A stretch of 64,000 nt of DNA from Zelopaecilomyces penicillatus (taxonomy: Eukaryota > Ascomycota > Sordariomycetes > Hypocreales > Pseudodiploosporaceae). The notes beneath the pieces are model-generated. The model searched no databases. It was not told the DNA's origin and was given only the letters and a program-made list of their open reading frames with translations. The position numbers and the translations under genes were made by a program. The DNA lies in the NCBI GenBank assembly GCA_005765155.1, contig VCCP01000005.1, positions 2,170,001 through 2,234,000 on the forward strand. Direction: 5' to 3'. Shown here piece by piece: positions 38,921 through 51,752 of the stretch; position 1 is the stretch's first letter; every line of letters begins with the position of its first letter.

Positions 38921-40434
38921 TTAATCTATGTCTGCAAACGACGTGTCTGGAGCCACAACCCCATGTCTTTGATCCGTGGTGTTCCTTGTCACAGACCCGT
39001 ACCAATTGACTTCGACACCTCCCTGAAGTATGCCCTGTCTGTCGTATAGTGATCTTGCACGGATGTACGGGTCAAGTCTCCAATAACCATCTCTCAGTTG
39101 TTTTGCCAGACTCTCCCGTTTAGCTTCAACACGTTCACCATCGTCGATGCCGTCCTCTTTAACCCAACGTAGAGTTGCCGCCTCAAATTCTTTCATGAGC
39201 TTCGTTCGTTCCAACAAAAGGCGATTCTTCGTTTCCTCATCTTTCATGAGGTCGTTTTCGCCCGCAATCGGCTCGACATATTTATAATGCCACTTTTCAT
39301 CGCCACCGAGTTCCTCTAATATGCGACTTGGCTCGATGAACTCCTCCAAGTCATTCCTGTTGTTGGTGAAGTGCACTTTGGCTGCCACAACAGGGTCCAG
39401 CCAACCGCGGATAATCCGCCAGATTCCTATCATAACGTGAGTTACTCGTACCAAGTTTGCAAGATACTTCACCTACCTTGAAATATCCACGGCGCGTTGT
39501 GAACAAGAACAGCTCCTAGACTTTCCGGGTAATTTGCCTCAAAACATTTGATCATGAACTTGACAGGAGTGTAATCCATGTTTGCCAAAGAAAATCCAGT
39601 CATATCAAAGATGATTGTCTATTTTATATTAGTCGGCCTTATTACGTATATTATTTGAGAATGCTTGCATATCCAGAGAAGTTAGCTTACCGCAGTGTCA
39701 ATGGGCGGTCTCAGAGCCATACGTGTCGTTTCTATGAGATACACTGTATATCTCTCAAGGCTTTTCTCGCACTGGGCACCTTGTTTATGAAGGCGAACTC
39801 GAACAACGCAGATTGGTCGGCCTTGTTTGTCAATGCCATGTAGGAAACTCTTGCCCATGCGCATCTGAGCTAAAAAGTCATGTCCAAGGATTTTGGCTTC
39901 GTCATTCTGGCCTTTCTGGTCTTGCAATGCACCAGCCTCTCCCTGTGTCATTATCTCGTCATCCACATTCATTTCATTTTGTCTCCAGCTCATGGTCGAC
40001 ACCAGCATAATCAGTGCTTTTTCCACATCCCACTTTCGAGCCCGGAGAAAGCGGAGGACAAGTGCGTCGGGGTGATCATGCTTCACCATACTCCAAATTG
40101 TGGCGCGAATTGCTTCTGGGCTCTCTTTTGCCAAAATGTCGTGAAACTGTCTGGTTTGGCCGTATTTATCATCCTCTGTAATCGACATGTCGCTGACTGG
40201 TGTGCTTGATGTACCAGACTTGTCACTTCCCTTCTTTCGAAACATGCCAAAACGCCCCTTCTTCTTCAATGGATCAGGGTCATCAGAAGAGGGGTTTTCG
40301 TGCGCGTCGGAAATTAGGGTAGAATCAGAATACATTTGCTCCAGTTGAAATATAGATTGCCACATCATACGAAGCTTCTCTACCTGGTCTGGCGTCAAAT
40401 TGCCAACACGGCCGGGTGGGATTTGACTTGACAT
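38921..40434 (-). CDS. CSR1: Sec14-like CRAL-TRIO lipid-transfer protein, CSR1/Sfh2 type, 463 aa, 3 exons
   Basis: Exons: 40434-39691, 39618-39477 and 39426-38921. Introns of 72 and 50 nt start GTAAGC and GTAGGT; the first has GACTAAT before its acceptor. The protein starts MSSQIPPGRVGNLTPDQVEK, the usual N-terminus of this fungal subfamily. Next come a basic linker (KKKGRFGMFRKK, about residue 58), the CRAL-TRIO N-terminal helices (residues about 105-150, ALVLRFLRARKWDVEKAL), and the lipid-binding CRAL-TRIO domain (about 190-345, with GIDKQGRPICVVRVRLHKQG, IIFDMTGFSLANMDYTP and FEANYPESLG). A charged C-terminal tail of about 110 residues follows GGDEKW. Proteins of this type move phosphatidylinositol and related lipids between membranes in the cytosol. 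No damage is seen. The frame stays open 150 codons upstream of this ATG, so a longer N-terminus is possible; the start used here is the one with family-like sequence. Confidence 0.9.
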
Positions 40435-41158
40435 TTCGTCGGAGGTGAGTGTAGTGTGTTGAGATATATACTCGTTGTCGTAAATTTTGTGTTGTGCAGC
40501 TACACCAAGCGATAAAACAATACAAACTATAATCAGCGCGCTGAATGTAAAGGAATGGCCCAGGCTGCTATAGAGAGCCAGTGGTGCCTTCTTAGGAGAA
40601 CAGCGATTTTTAGTTTTCCATGAGTTGTTAAGCAAATCGGAAGAGCTGATGTGGTCTTGACGTAAAACCCAATTACAATTAAAAACGCGGTATAGTCCAG
40701 TGCCTATGATGGACCGGCTATGACAAGGCCGACAGATGGTATACCGTGAGGCTTGGACAAGAGAGACGCCAGATCGTAAAGTGGTCCAAGTGTTTGAAAT
40801 ATGACAATGCTCTGAAACGCTGAGCGGTGCCGGAATTGGCAAAAGTGTGCGCAGTGGTATAATCACTCCAAATGGAGCCTTCATGGAGGGTCAGGCGTCC
40901 TCCAAGAGTCGCTTAGATGGTTGGCTCGTAAATATAGGGCCAATAAAGCGTATGAATGGTAGGTATGGAGCCTATCACATTGGCTGGCGGCCTGGGTGCG
41001 GGGTTATACATTGAGGGATGAGACTCCGTCTACACCAGAAAGAAGGCGAGAGGATTTGCTTAAAAACTTAGGACGATAACCAGGGGGTACTGAATGTTGG
41101 AACGGTCCTTGCATAGAGCCCTCAGGCAACCAGTTAAGAGCGATGCGTTTAAGCTATT
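40435..41158 (-). promoter_or_regulatory. Upstream region of the CSR1-like gene
   Basis: Normal base composition ends sharply at about 41158. The region should hold the promoter and 5' UTR. The sequence 40435-40884 is open in the same frame as the gene and would encode 150 further residues with one hydrophobic segment, but no recognisable domain. No other gene is seen. Confidence 0.5.
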
Positions 41159-43429
41159 TCGATATATAATATGATTAGATAGTTAGGATAATTTCTTTAT
41201 ATTAGAAATATTATATATATATAAATATAGTAATTTTATAAATATTTAAAAAAAAAATTATAAAGATTATATTTTATAATATAGGAAATTATTTTAAATA
41301 TTTTAATTTTATTATAAAAAGATATATTAATATAAAAAGATTATTAATATTATTAAATTATAATATTAATAAATTAAAATATATAAATAAAATATATTAT
41401 TTATAATTTTAAAATTTAAAATTTAAAAATATTTTTAATTATATTTTTAATAAATATTATATATTATAAATATTAATATTTATTAAATTTATTTAAATTT
41501 AATTTATAATAAAAAGATTTATTAAATAAGTAAAATAAAATCTTTATTCTTTAAAAAATATTATTTTTTTATTTTTTATAAATTATTCTTAAAATAAATA
41601 TAATATTTTAAATAATATATTATTTTTAAAATATTATATTTTTAATATTTTAAATTATATATTATTTTAAAAATATTTTTTTTTAATATAATATTAATAT
41701 TTTTTTTATTTTATAATTAATAATCTTTATTTATTATTTATATAATTATTTAATAAATATATTATATAAATTATAAAGAATAAATATTAATATATAATTA
41801 TTTTATAATTAATTATATTATATAAAAAAGCTATTATATTTATATTTATATATATTTTTATATTATCTTTATATAATAAAAATAATTTAAAAATATAAAA
41901 GGCTTTATAATAATAATTATTAATAAATAATTATATAAATTCTTAATAATATTAATATTATATTTTATTTTATTTTATTATTATTATAAAGATTAAAATA
42001 AAAAAATAAGATTTTTATATTTATTAATAAAATATAATTTAAAAACCATATATATGATTTTTAAATAATTATTAATTAATTAATTAAAATATTAAAATAT
42101 TAATTTATTTATTATAATTAATAAGATATATATAACTTTATAATATAAAGTATATATAATCTTTATATATTATTATATTTTATAATAACTATTATAACCT
42201 TATAATTTATATAAATTTAAAATAATATAGAAATTTAAAATATATATTATCTTTTGATTTATATTTATTATTATAATATAAATAAAATAAATAATAATTT
42301 TCTATAATAATTATATTTAATTATAATAATTCTTTTATATATTTAATTATTATATATTAATTCTATTATTATAATTCTATTATTTCTTTTTATATTTATT
42401 TAAGATATATATAATTATATTATATAAAGCTATAATATAAAAGAAATAAAGGCTTAAAGATATATATTTAACTTATTTAAATAATATTAATTATTAAAAA
42501 ATAATAAATATAATTCTAAATTTAATAAAAGATTAATAAATAATAATAATATTAAAATAATTATTTTATTAATATTTTAAATAAAGATTTAATTTAAGAT
42601 TTAATAAAATAATAATAATTTAAATTATAATATAGATTTTATAAAATTAATAATAATAATTTATTTATTTTATAAAGAATCTTAAAATAATTAAAAAAGC
42701 TAAGATATTAATTTAAATATTAACTTAAAAAAGGATTTATTATAATATAAAGAATTAAATAAAAAGGGTTTTTAATAAAAAGAATTAAAAGATATTTAAA
42801 AATATTAAATATAAAATATTAAATAAATCTATAATAACAAGATATTAACTTATAATTAAATTAAAATATATTTATTATATATAAATATTAATTAAAGAAT
42901 CTTAATATTTTATATATAATTATTTAATATAAAGATTTAATTAATTATTAAAGGATTTATATTTATTTTTAAAGTATTGAAAGGCTTATATAAAGAATAT
43001 TATAATATTATTAATAGTTTCTTTTTTATTAAACTTTAATATTTATTTTATATTAATATAAAGATAAGTAATAATACTTTTTAAATAATATATATAAAAG
43101 TAATTAAAATAATAATATAATTATTAAAAGATTATAAAATAAAGAATAAAATTAAAACTTAAAATATTAAAATAATATAATTTAATATATTTTTTAAAGA
43201 AAATCTAAATAAATAAAATTAATTTAATCTACTTAAAGATATTATTAATATAATTATAAATAATAAAAGAATAATTAATATTATATAGATTTTATTTAAT
43301 TATAAAAAAGATAATTTAAATATTATATTTTATTATAATAATATAATATATTTAACTTATTTATTAAAATTAAATATATTTCAAATTTAAAATAGAAAAT
43401 TATTATAATTAATAAAATTTATTTATTAT
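41159..43429. other. AT-rich block, degraded repeats without recognisable genes
   Basis: C and G are very rare, and no frame can be followed. It has the look of fully RIP-mutated transposon DNA. The junction with island 2 at about 41158 is abrupt. Confidence 0.6.
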
Positions 43430-43904
43430 TATTGCAATTTGCAGTATAAAGTTATAATTAAAGCTAGTAGCGATAGCAGTGGAAGAAAGGCAGTGAATAG
43501 TTATCCAGAGTAAAGTCTGTAGAAAAGAAGAAAGAAGTGATTGAATTGCCGATAGAGAAAGAAAGCAGGATTCAGCTAGGAATCCAGCTATCTTATATAT
43601 CTAAATAATACTAGGATTATTTGGAATTATTTAAGAATTCCAAATAATATTTCTTTAGATTTCTAAGCATTCCAAATAATAAGAAAGAGAGGGGTATAAG
43701 GGATAAGCCCTTATTTTACTAGTCTAGCCTGATATAGCAGGTCAGGCTGCACGGGCTTTTTAGGTCTTATAGCAGGTCAGGCTGTTACCTTATAGCAGGT
43801 CTGGCTGCTAGGGCTATAGCAGGTTTAGCTGCTAAGCTATAGTAGGTCTAGCTACTAATCTTATAACAGGTCAGGCTGTTATATAAAACCCGCCTATTTT
43901 AATA
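43430..43904 (-). repeat. Solo LTR, copia family, reverse orientation
   Basis: 475 bp, reverse complement of the copies at 6729 and 36237. It is flanked by 5-bp direct repeats attat (43425-43429 and 43905-43909). At 43730-43880 it carries five or six ~23-bp units of the form AGCAGGTCAGGCTGCT, each an imperfect palindrome. Confidence 0.92.
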
Positions 43905-45200
43905 ATTATATATATATTATAATCTTAATTATACAATAAAATATTATTTAAAATATATTATAAATAAAATAATTTAAAGAATTTCTTTAAAAGGTTTTTA
44001 ATAATTAATATAATTTTTAAAAAGATTATAAATTAAAATAAGCCTTTTAATTTTAATAAAAAAAAATTAATATAATTATTTATTTTAATATATTTATAAT
44101 AATTAAAAGATAATATATTATTAAAATTTATATAGATTTTAATATATATTAAAGACTAGATTTAATTAATAGAATATTTATAAAAAAAAGATATATTTAA
44201 TAAATAAAGAATTATTTATATTTATATTATATAAGAAAATATTTATTATATTTATTAATTTAAATGATTTTATTTAAGGATTTATAGATATTTGTTTTAT
44301 AATTAATTATATTAAAAGATAAATATTCTTTTTTTATTTAAAATATTAATATAAATATATATTAAATATATTAAAATATATAAAATAATTTTAAATACTT
44401 TAATTAAATTTAAAATAAAATAAAAATATTATAATTATATAAATTTAAAAATTTATAAAGATTTATTAAAAAAAGATTATTATTTTCTTAATTATTTATT
44501 TAAATAGATTAATAATCTTATTAAAAAGAAATAAAGAAAATATTTTTAATATATTAATAAATTATTATTATTATTATTATTAATCTTATAATTATATTAA
44601 TCTAGTTTTTATATTTAAATTAAACCTTTTATAAGATATATAATCTCTTTTGATTTAATAAATAAAAAAAAAACCCCTTATCTTTTTTATATATTAATAT
44701 ATTTTCTTTATCCTTTTATATATAATAGATCTTATTTAATAAGGAATTAATTTAATATATATAATATATTTAAATATATTTAATTAAAGCTAAATAATAA
44801 AGGATTAATAAAGTTAATTTAAGGCTAGATTAATATATATTATATCTTTAATAAGATATAACTAATTTATCTTGGTCTTTTTATTATAAGGATTATTTTA
44901 AAGTTTATTAGATTTAGGATTCTATTAATCTTTATAGGATTTTATTTTTTTATTTATTTTTAATAGTTTTTATAATTTATTATTATCTTAAGATATTATT
45001 ATTATAGTTTTATTCTTTCTTATATTATTAATAATTATTAATAATCTTATAATTTTAATTATATACTATTATTAATTTTATTATATAAACCTTATTTCTT
45101 TTTTTTATCTTTTTTTTCCTTTTTTTTAATATTATTTTAATAAATATAATCTTTTTCTTTTTCTTTTTCTTTTTCTTTTTTAAATTAAAGATATTAATTA
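43905..45200. other. AT-rich block, degraded repeats without recognisable genes
   Basis: RIP-like DNA. A short (CTTTTT)n tract at about 45150-45181 is the only simple-sequence feature. No coding frame is recognised. Confidence 0.55.
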
Positions 45201-47690
45201 TATTTTATTATAATTATAAGATTATATTATTAAATATAGTATATATTATAATAATCAAATAATTAAATTATTTATTTCTTTATTTATTTAATTAAATTAT
45301 TAAATAGCTAAAATATTGAATTAAATAAAAGAATAAAGATATCCTTTTTATATATAATAACTAATAATAATTACTTATAATAGTTATATAACCCTTATTC
45401 TTATATAATTATTATTAAAAAAGAAATTATTTTATTTAATAAATTCTTTTTTTCTAATAATTTAATCTATTAATAATATATTTATTATTAAAATAAATAT
45501 TTAAAAATAATTAATAAGGTATTACTTATTAAATATATTATTAAGCTTATATAAATAAAATATCTATATATAATTACTATCTTTAAAAAAGATATTTAAA
45601 GGATTAAAAAATTATTAAATATTATTAATTAATATACTTTAATTATTAAAACCTAAAAAAATCTATTATCCTATTTCTTTTTTAATTAAATTAAAAAAAG
45701 AAATATATTTATTTATTATTTATAGAAATAATATAAATAATATCTAGATTTAATATTAAATATAATCTCTTTATCTATAATTAAAACTAATATTAATAAA
45801 ATATTATTAATATTTTATTATCCTATTAATTAAATTAATCTATTAATTATTATTAAATACTTAAAAAAACCATACTTAAATATAATATATTTATTTATTC
45901 CTATTAAATTTAAATAAATAAATAATAATATTAAATTATTAAATTAAAATAAATAATTGTAAATAAGATTTTAATATAAAATTATATTAATAATAAAAAA
46001 ATTAATAATTAGATTTATATCTATTAATAAAATTAAATAACACTATTAATAATTATTAAAAAAAGCTAATTAAAGTCTTTTTTTAAATAAATAAATATAG
46101 AAAAAATCTATTATTCTATTTAATATTAATAAATAAGATATTTATAATATTAATTATATTTCTTTTAAGGTATTATTATAGATAATCTTATCTTTATTAA
46201 ATAAGAAGATTATATTATTATTATTTTTATTAATTAATTTATTATTTTTATCTTTTTAAAAATAATTATCTATTTTAAAATAAGAATTAAAGATATAATT
46301 AAAATATAATATATCTTTATAATAAATAATTAAGATAAAGCCTTTTTAAGGATATTAAATATAGTATCTTTTATTAATTTATTAAATAAATAATTCTAGA
46401 TATTATTTAAATAAATAATTAAGAATATAAAAAATAATATAAATAATAAAATAAATAATTAATTATAATAAGGAATTATAAGAATATAATATAATAAATA
46501 AAAGATTTAAAAATTTAAAATATTTAATTCTAGATTAAAAAGGTTTTTTTATAGATTAGATATAATATAAATTAAAGATAATATAATTTAAAGAAATATA
46601 AATCTTTTTATTAAAAGTCTTTAAGATAATATATATAAATCTTTCTTAATTATTTTATAATAAAGTATTATATTAATAAATTAATAAATTAATATAATAA
46701 TAAAATAATAATATTAGAATATTAAAAGATTTATTAATATATAGATTATAGTATTATAAAAGTAATTTAAAATAAATAAAATCAATATTATTAGAAAATT
46801 ATTAATTATAAAATATTTAAAAAAAGATTATTATTAAGATATTAATATTAAGGAATAGATATTAAAGCTATTTTAAATAACTAAAATAATAAGCTTTAAA
46901 ATAATTCATTAATAATAAAATTAAATATATATTTATATATATAAATCCTTAAATAAATTAAGTTTTTATTTATAAAAAAATATAAATTTAATAAAATATC
47001 TTAATTATATTTATAAAAAATAATAAATATAATAAATAATATTAATTAAAATTAAATTATTCTTTATTATAATAATATTAAGGAATTATAAAATAAATAA
47101 TATTAAAATAATTAAATTAATATATATATCTAATAAAATAAATAATTAAATATATTATAATTAAAATAATTAATAATTTAATTAATAAAGATAATAAAAT
47201 AAAAGTTTATAATAGATAAATTAAATCTTTGTATTAAACTAAAATATATATAATAGCTTTTTTAAAATAAGATTATATAATTAATTAATAAATTAAATAA
47301 ACTAAAGATTAAATAGTATTTTTTATAATTAATATAATATACTTATAAATATTAATTAATAAATAATAGCTTTAATAAAACTTATTAAATATAATCTTTT
47401 ATAAGATAAATATATTAAAATTAATATAATAAATGACTAGATTATTTAAAATTATGAATAGAGCTAGATGTAATTTTTATAATATTAAATAAATCAATAC
47501 AAATATAATATATATTTACTTTATAATTAATATATAATTAATAAAAGATTTAAAATAAAATATATTATTAAAACTAAATTTTATTAATAAATATAATATT
47601 AATATCTTAATAATAAAAGAGATATTATAAATTTATATTATTTATAATATATTAATAGCTTTTAAAATATAAATAAAATATAAATTAATT
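45201..47690 (+). mobile_element. Second, partial copy of gypsy-X (chromovirus)
   Basis: 45200-45600 is the LTR; 45600-47340 aligns with 27348-29090 of the first copy. About 850 bp (equivalent to 29090-29945) is then missing, and 47340-47690 aligns with 29945-30300, where homology ends. This copy has no insertion at the gypsy-2 site, so it shows the empty target. No RT or integrase region remains. Heavily mutated. Confidence 0.75.
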
Positions 47691-50004
47691 ATAATAATAA
47701 GTTTAATTTATAATAATTAAATAGGATAAGAATAATTATATTTAAGTATTATTATTATAAAAGATTATTACTTACTTTATCTATATTATATAATAAAAGC
47801 AAGCTAAGAAGTATTATATATTTAAGGGTTATATATTATTTGAGGTATATATATCTTATACCTTATAATACTATTATAATTATCCCTTTATTATTATAAT
47901 AATAATCTAATACTATTATATATTAAATTTTAACTTTTATTATTATTATATTATTATTAGCCTGATAATAAAATATTAGCTAAATAATAATAAAATATAT
48001 CTTTTTATTTATCTTTTTATTATATTTTTATTATTATATCTTTTTTAAAATATCTTTATTATTTTTATCTTTTATTTTTTATTTTATAATATTTATTATA
48101 ATTAAATTATTATCTTTTTATCTCTTTTCTTTTAGCTTTTTTTTTTTTTTATTATATTACATTATTTATTAAGATAATACCTTAAAAGAAATTCTATACT
48201 TTTATTTATATTATTAAAATAAAATTCAATTAAATAAATAAGGTCTTAATATAAAGTTAATAATATATATATTATTTTTATATGTTTATAATAATTAATA
48301 AAAAAAAGATAAAATATAAAATAAAACTTATTAAAATTATAAAGATATATTATATTTTTATTAATATTTATATTAAATAAAATAAATAATTTAATAAATA
48401 ATTAAATAAGTACTTTTTATAAATAAATAATATTATTATTATAGTTAACTTATTATTTTTTAATATTTGTCTTAATCTTTAATCTTTTTATAATTATATA
48501 AGAAAATATCTAAGACTTAATTAATTACTTAGATTTCTTTATTAATCTTTAAATAAAGAATTAAAAGGATTCTTAAGATTCCTTATTTAATAAAAAATAT
48601 TAATATACTTTAATTAATGTTTTATTAGACCTTTATCTAGCTTTTAATAATATTAAAATAATATTATTAGGTTTTACTAATATATTAATATTAATAAAAT
48701 ATTAAATAATAAAGATTTATAAAAGATTTTTTTAAAGATAAATTAGCTATTTAAAAAAGAGCTAGATTTTATATTTATAAGAAAATAATAAAGGCTTTAT
48801 TATTTAATAAATTATCTTATATAATTATTATTTATTTATATAATAAATAATAAATAAATACTTAAATTATACTCTTAATATTATTTAAACTTTATTATTA
48901 TTTCTTTATAAATATAAATATATTTAAGTAATATTTTTTTTTATTAATCTTTATTTAATAAAAGCTATTATTTATTTATAATAAGTTTAAAGATATATTT
49001 TATCATTTAAATTAAAATATAGTATAATTATAATTTTATTTTATTAAGCTTTTAGTTTTTTTTTAATAGTTTTTTTTAATAACTTTTTATAACCTTTTTA
49101 TTAGTATTTTATTAAAAGCTATTAATATCTTTAATATATTAACATCTTTTATTATAATTTATTAATTATATTCTAAAGGTTAATCCTTTTATTTAATTAA
49201 ATAGTATTATTTATCTTTTATTATAATTTAGTTTTTAATTTCTTTAATGTTTTATTCTTTTTTATTTTAAAGCTTTAATATAGATAAAGTATTTAAATTA
49301 TTATTTTATTATTTTTCTTAAGGTTTAAATAAACTAATATAGAAAGTATTATAAAGCCTTATATATTAATTAAATAAAGCTAGTTAATATATTTATATTT
49401 TAATAGGCTATAGTATTTTAAATAGATTAATAAAATATAATATTAACTTATACTTTATTTTTAATTTTAAATTCTTAATATTAAGTATAATTAAGGATCC
49501 TTATTTAAAATCTATAAATAGATAGACTTTATTATAATATTTTATTTATTTTATTAGATTATTCTCTTAATTATTCTTTAATCTTTCTTATATTTTAGCT
49601 AGAATCCTAATATAGGATTTAATTATAAGAATTTATATTATTTTATTATCTTTATTGATTATTTTAAAATCTAAATTATGGCTTATTAAAGCCTTATATA
49701 ATAAAAAGCTTATTATTAAGGATCTTACTAGATTATATATAAATTATATTATATAAAATAAAGATAACTAGATTATTTATTTCTTTATTATAAAATATTA
49801 AAGATAATATTCTAATATTTAATTTTTTATTTATTTAATTATTTATTTATAAATAAAATACTATTAAACGATAATGTTTTATTTATAAAATAAAGTATAA
49901 TTCTAATTAAAACTAGCTTATAAAAATCAACCCTTAATTTAATATAATATCTTTTAATACTTTATAATATAATTCTATCTTATTATAAAATAATTTAACT
50001 AGCT

Positions 50005-50039
<35 letters not shown>

Positions 50040-51283
50040 AAATATAGGATATATTTAATATATTTATTAATAATAATTAATATTATATCTATTTGTTTTA
50101 TTAAAAATTATTAATAATAATTTAATAATAAAATTTACTAAGATTTATTTTTCTAATTATATAAAATTAATAAAGAATCTAGATATTTATATAAATAATA
50201 ATATTATAATATATTATTTAATACTTTTATTTATAAATTATTATTAAAACTTTTATTATAATAGCTTTAAAATATAATTAATACTAAAATATCTAGATAA
50301 AAGATTATTATAATAAAGCTAAAATAGCTTATTCTTTAAAAATAACTTTTTTAGAATATAAATATAATTTCTAGATTTAATAAGGCTATATATATCTATT
50401 AATTAATATTTAGTATTATTATTATCTTTCTTATATAATAAATCTATCTTTTATTAATATATCTTTTTATTATTAAATTAAATATTCTTAATAAGTTCTT
50501 ATAAAGATTAAAAAATATTAATATTATAAAATATTTTTTATAAAAATATTCTTTTTATTACTTTTAATAGAATTCTTTATTTATAATTTATTATAGATTT
50601 TATTTATAAAGGAAAATTTAAATAATTTTTTAATAAAAGATTATTATTATCTTACTTAATTATAATAGATTTTATAAATCTAGATTATAATATAAGAAAA
50701 AAATCTATATTATTTAAAGCTTTATATTTATAATTTAAGTATTTTAATAGAGTATTTATTAGATTTCATTTATTTAATTAATATTTAATAATAAAATTAT
50801 AAGGTATTAATATTATATATTATTTAGCTTATTTTTCTAATAATGTTATTTAAGATATAAAAGATTTAAAATTTTAATAATTAAAGAATATTTTTATTTA
50901 TTTTATAGTTTTTTTCTTATATTTTTATTAATATTAATAAAAATAAATAATAATAAATATCTTTTAATTAAAGGTATTATAACTAATCTTTATTAATATA
51001 AATCTTTAAGATTAAAAAGCTATAAAATATTATATAGAATTATTATCTTATTATAATATAATACCTATTATTATAAATCTAGATATATTAATCTTAAAAT
51101 ATATTTAATATTATAGATTAAAATAATAAAATAATAATACTTTTTAAAATATATTTTTAAGCCTAAAAAAAGTTTATTATTTAATAGGGTTTAAAATAAT
51201 TTTCCTTAGCTTTTTTTTATTAATATTCCTTTTTAATAAAGTATTTAATAATACTATAATATTAGAATATTAATAAATAAATC
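47691..51283. other. AT-rich block of degraded repeats
   Basis: RIP-like DNA. The start (aagtttaatttataataatt) resembles the sequence near 19975. No RT, integrase or transposase motif could be identified on either strand. Confidence 0.5.
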
Positions 51284-51724
51284 TATTGCAATTTGCAGTA
51301 TAAAGTTATAATTAAAGCTAGTAGCGATAGCAGTGGAAGAAAGGCAGCGAATAGTTATCCAGAGTGAAGTCTATAGAAAAGAAGAAAGAAGTGATTGAAT
51401 TGCCGATAGAGAAAGAAAGCAGGATTCAACTAGGAATCTAGCTATCTTATATATCTAAATAATACTAGGATTATTTGAAATTATTTAAGAATTCCAAATA
51501 ATATTTCTTAGGATTTCTAAGCATTCCAAATAATAAGAAAGGGAGAGGTATAAGGGATAAGCCCTTATTTTACTAGTCTAGCCCGATATAGCAGGTCAGG
51601 CTGCTACCTTATAGCAGGTCTGGCTGCTAGGGCTATAGCAGGTTTTAGCTGCTAAGCTGTAATAGGTCTAGCTATTAGTCTTATAACAGATTAGGCTGTT
51701 ATATAAAACCCACTTATTTTAACA
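51284..51724 (-). repeat. copia 3' LTR
   Basis: 441 bp, from TATTGCAATTTGCAG to TTATTTTAACA on the + strand (so the LTR begins TGTT in element orientation). It lacks a 35-bp segment containing the (g)cacaggctttttaggtc block that the 5' LTR has, which is about one and a half of the internal palindromic repeat units. Confidence 0.92.
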
Positions 51725-51733
51725 CTCCCTCTA
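51725..51733 (-). promoter_or_regulatory. copia polypurine tract
   Basis: On the minus strand TAGAGGGAG directly precedes the 3' LTR start TGTT. Position and composition are those of the plus-strand primer of LTR retrotransposons. Confidence 0.8.
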
Positions 51734-51752
51734 GCAAGCTATATATATATAG

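Noticed and set aside
38921..39472. Separate gene starting MKYLANLVRV
   Set aside because: The first 15 residues come from intron 2 of the CSR1-like gene; the remainder is its exon 3.
39655..40209. Several plus-strand frames across 39.6-40.2 kb
   Set aside because: All are antisense to the CRAL-TRIO exon 1 and show no own similarity.
43730..43880. CRISPR-like array (repeats of about 23 bp)
   Set aside because: Units are contiguous palindromes without unique spacers, lie inside an LTR, and the organism is a fungus.
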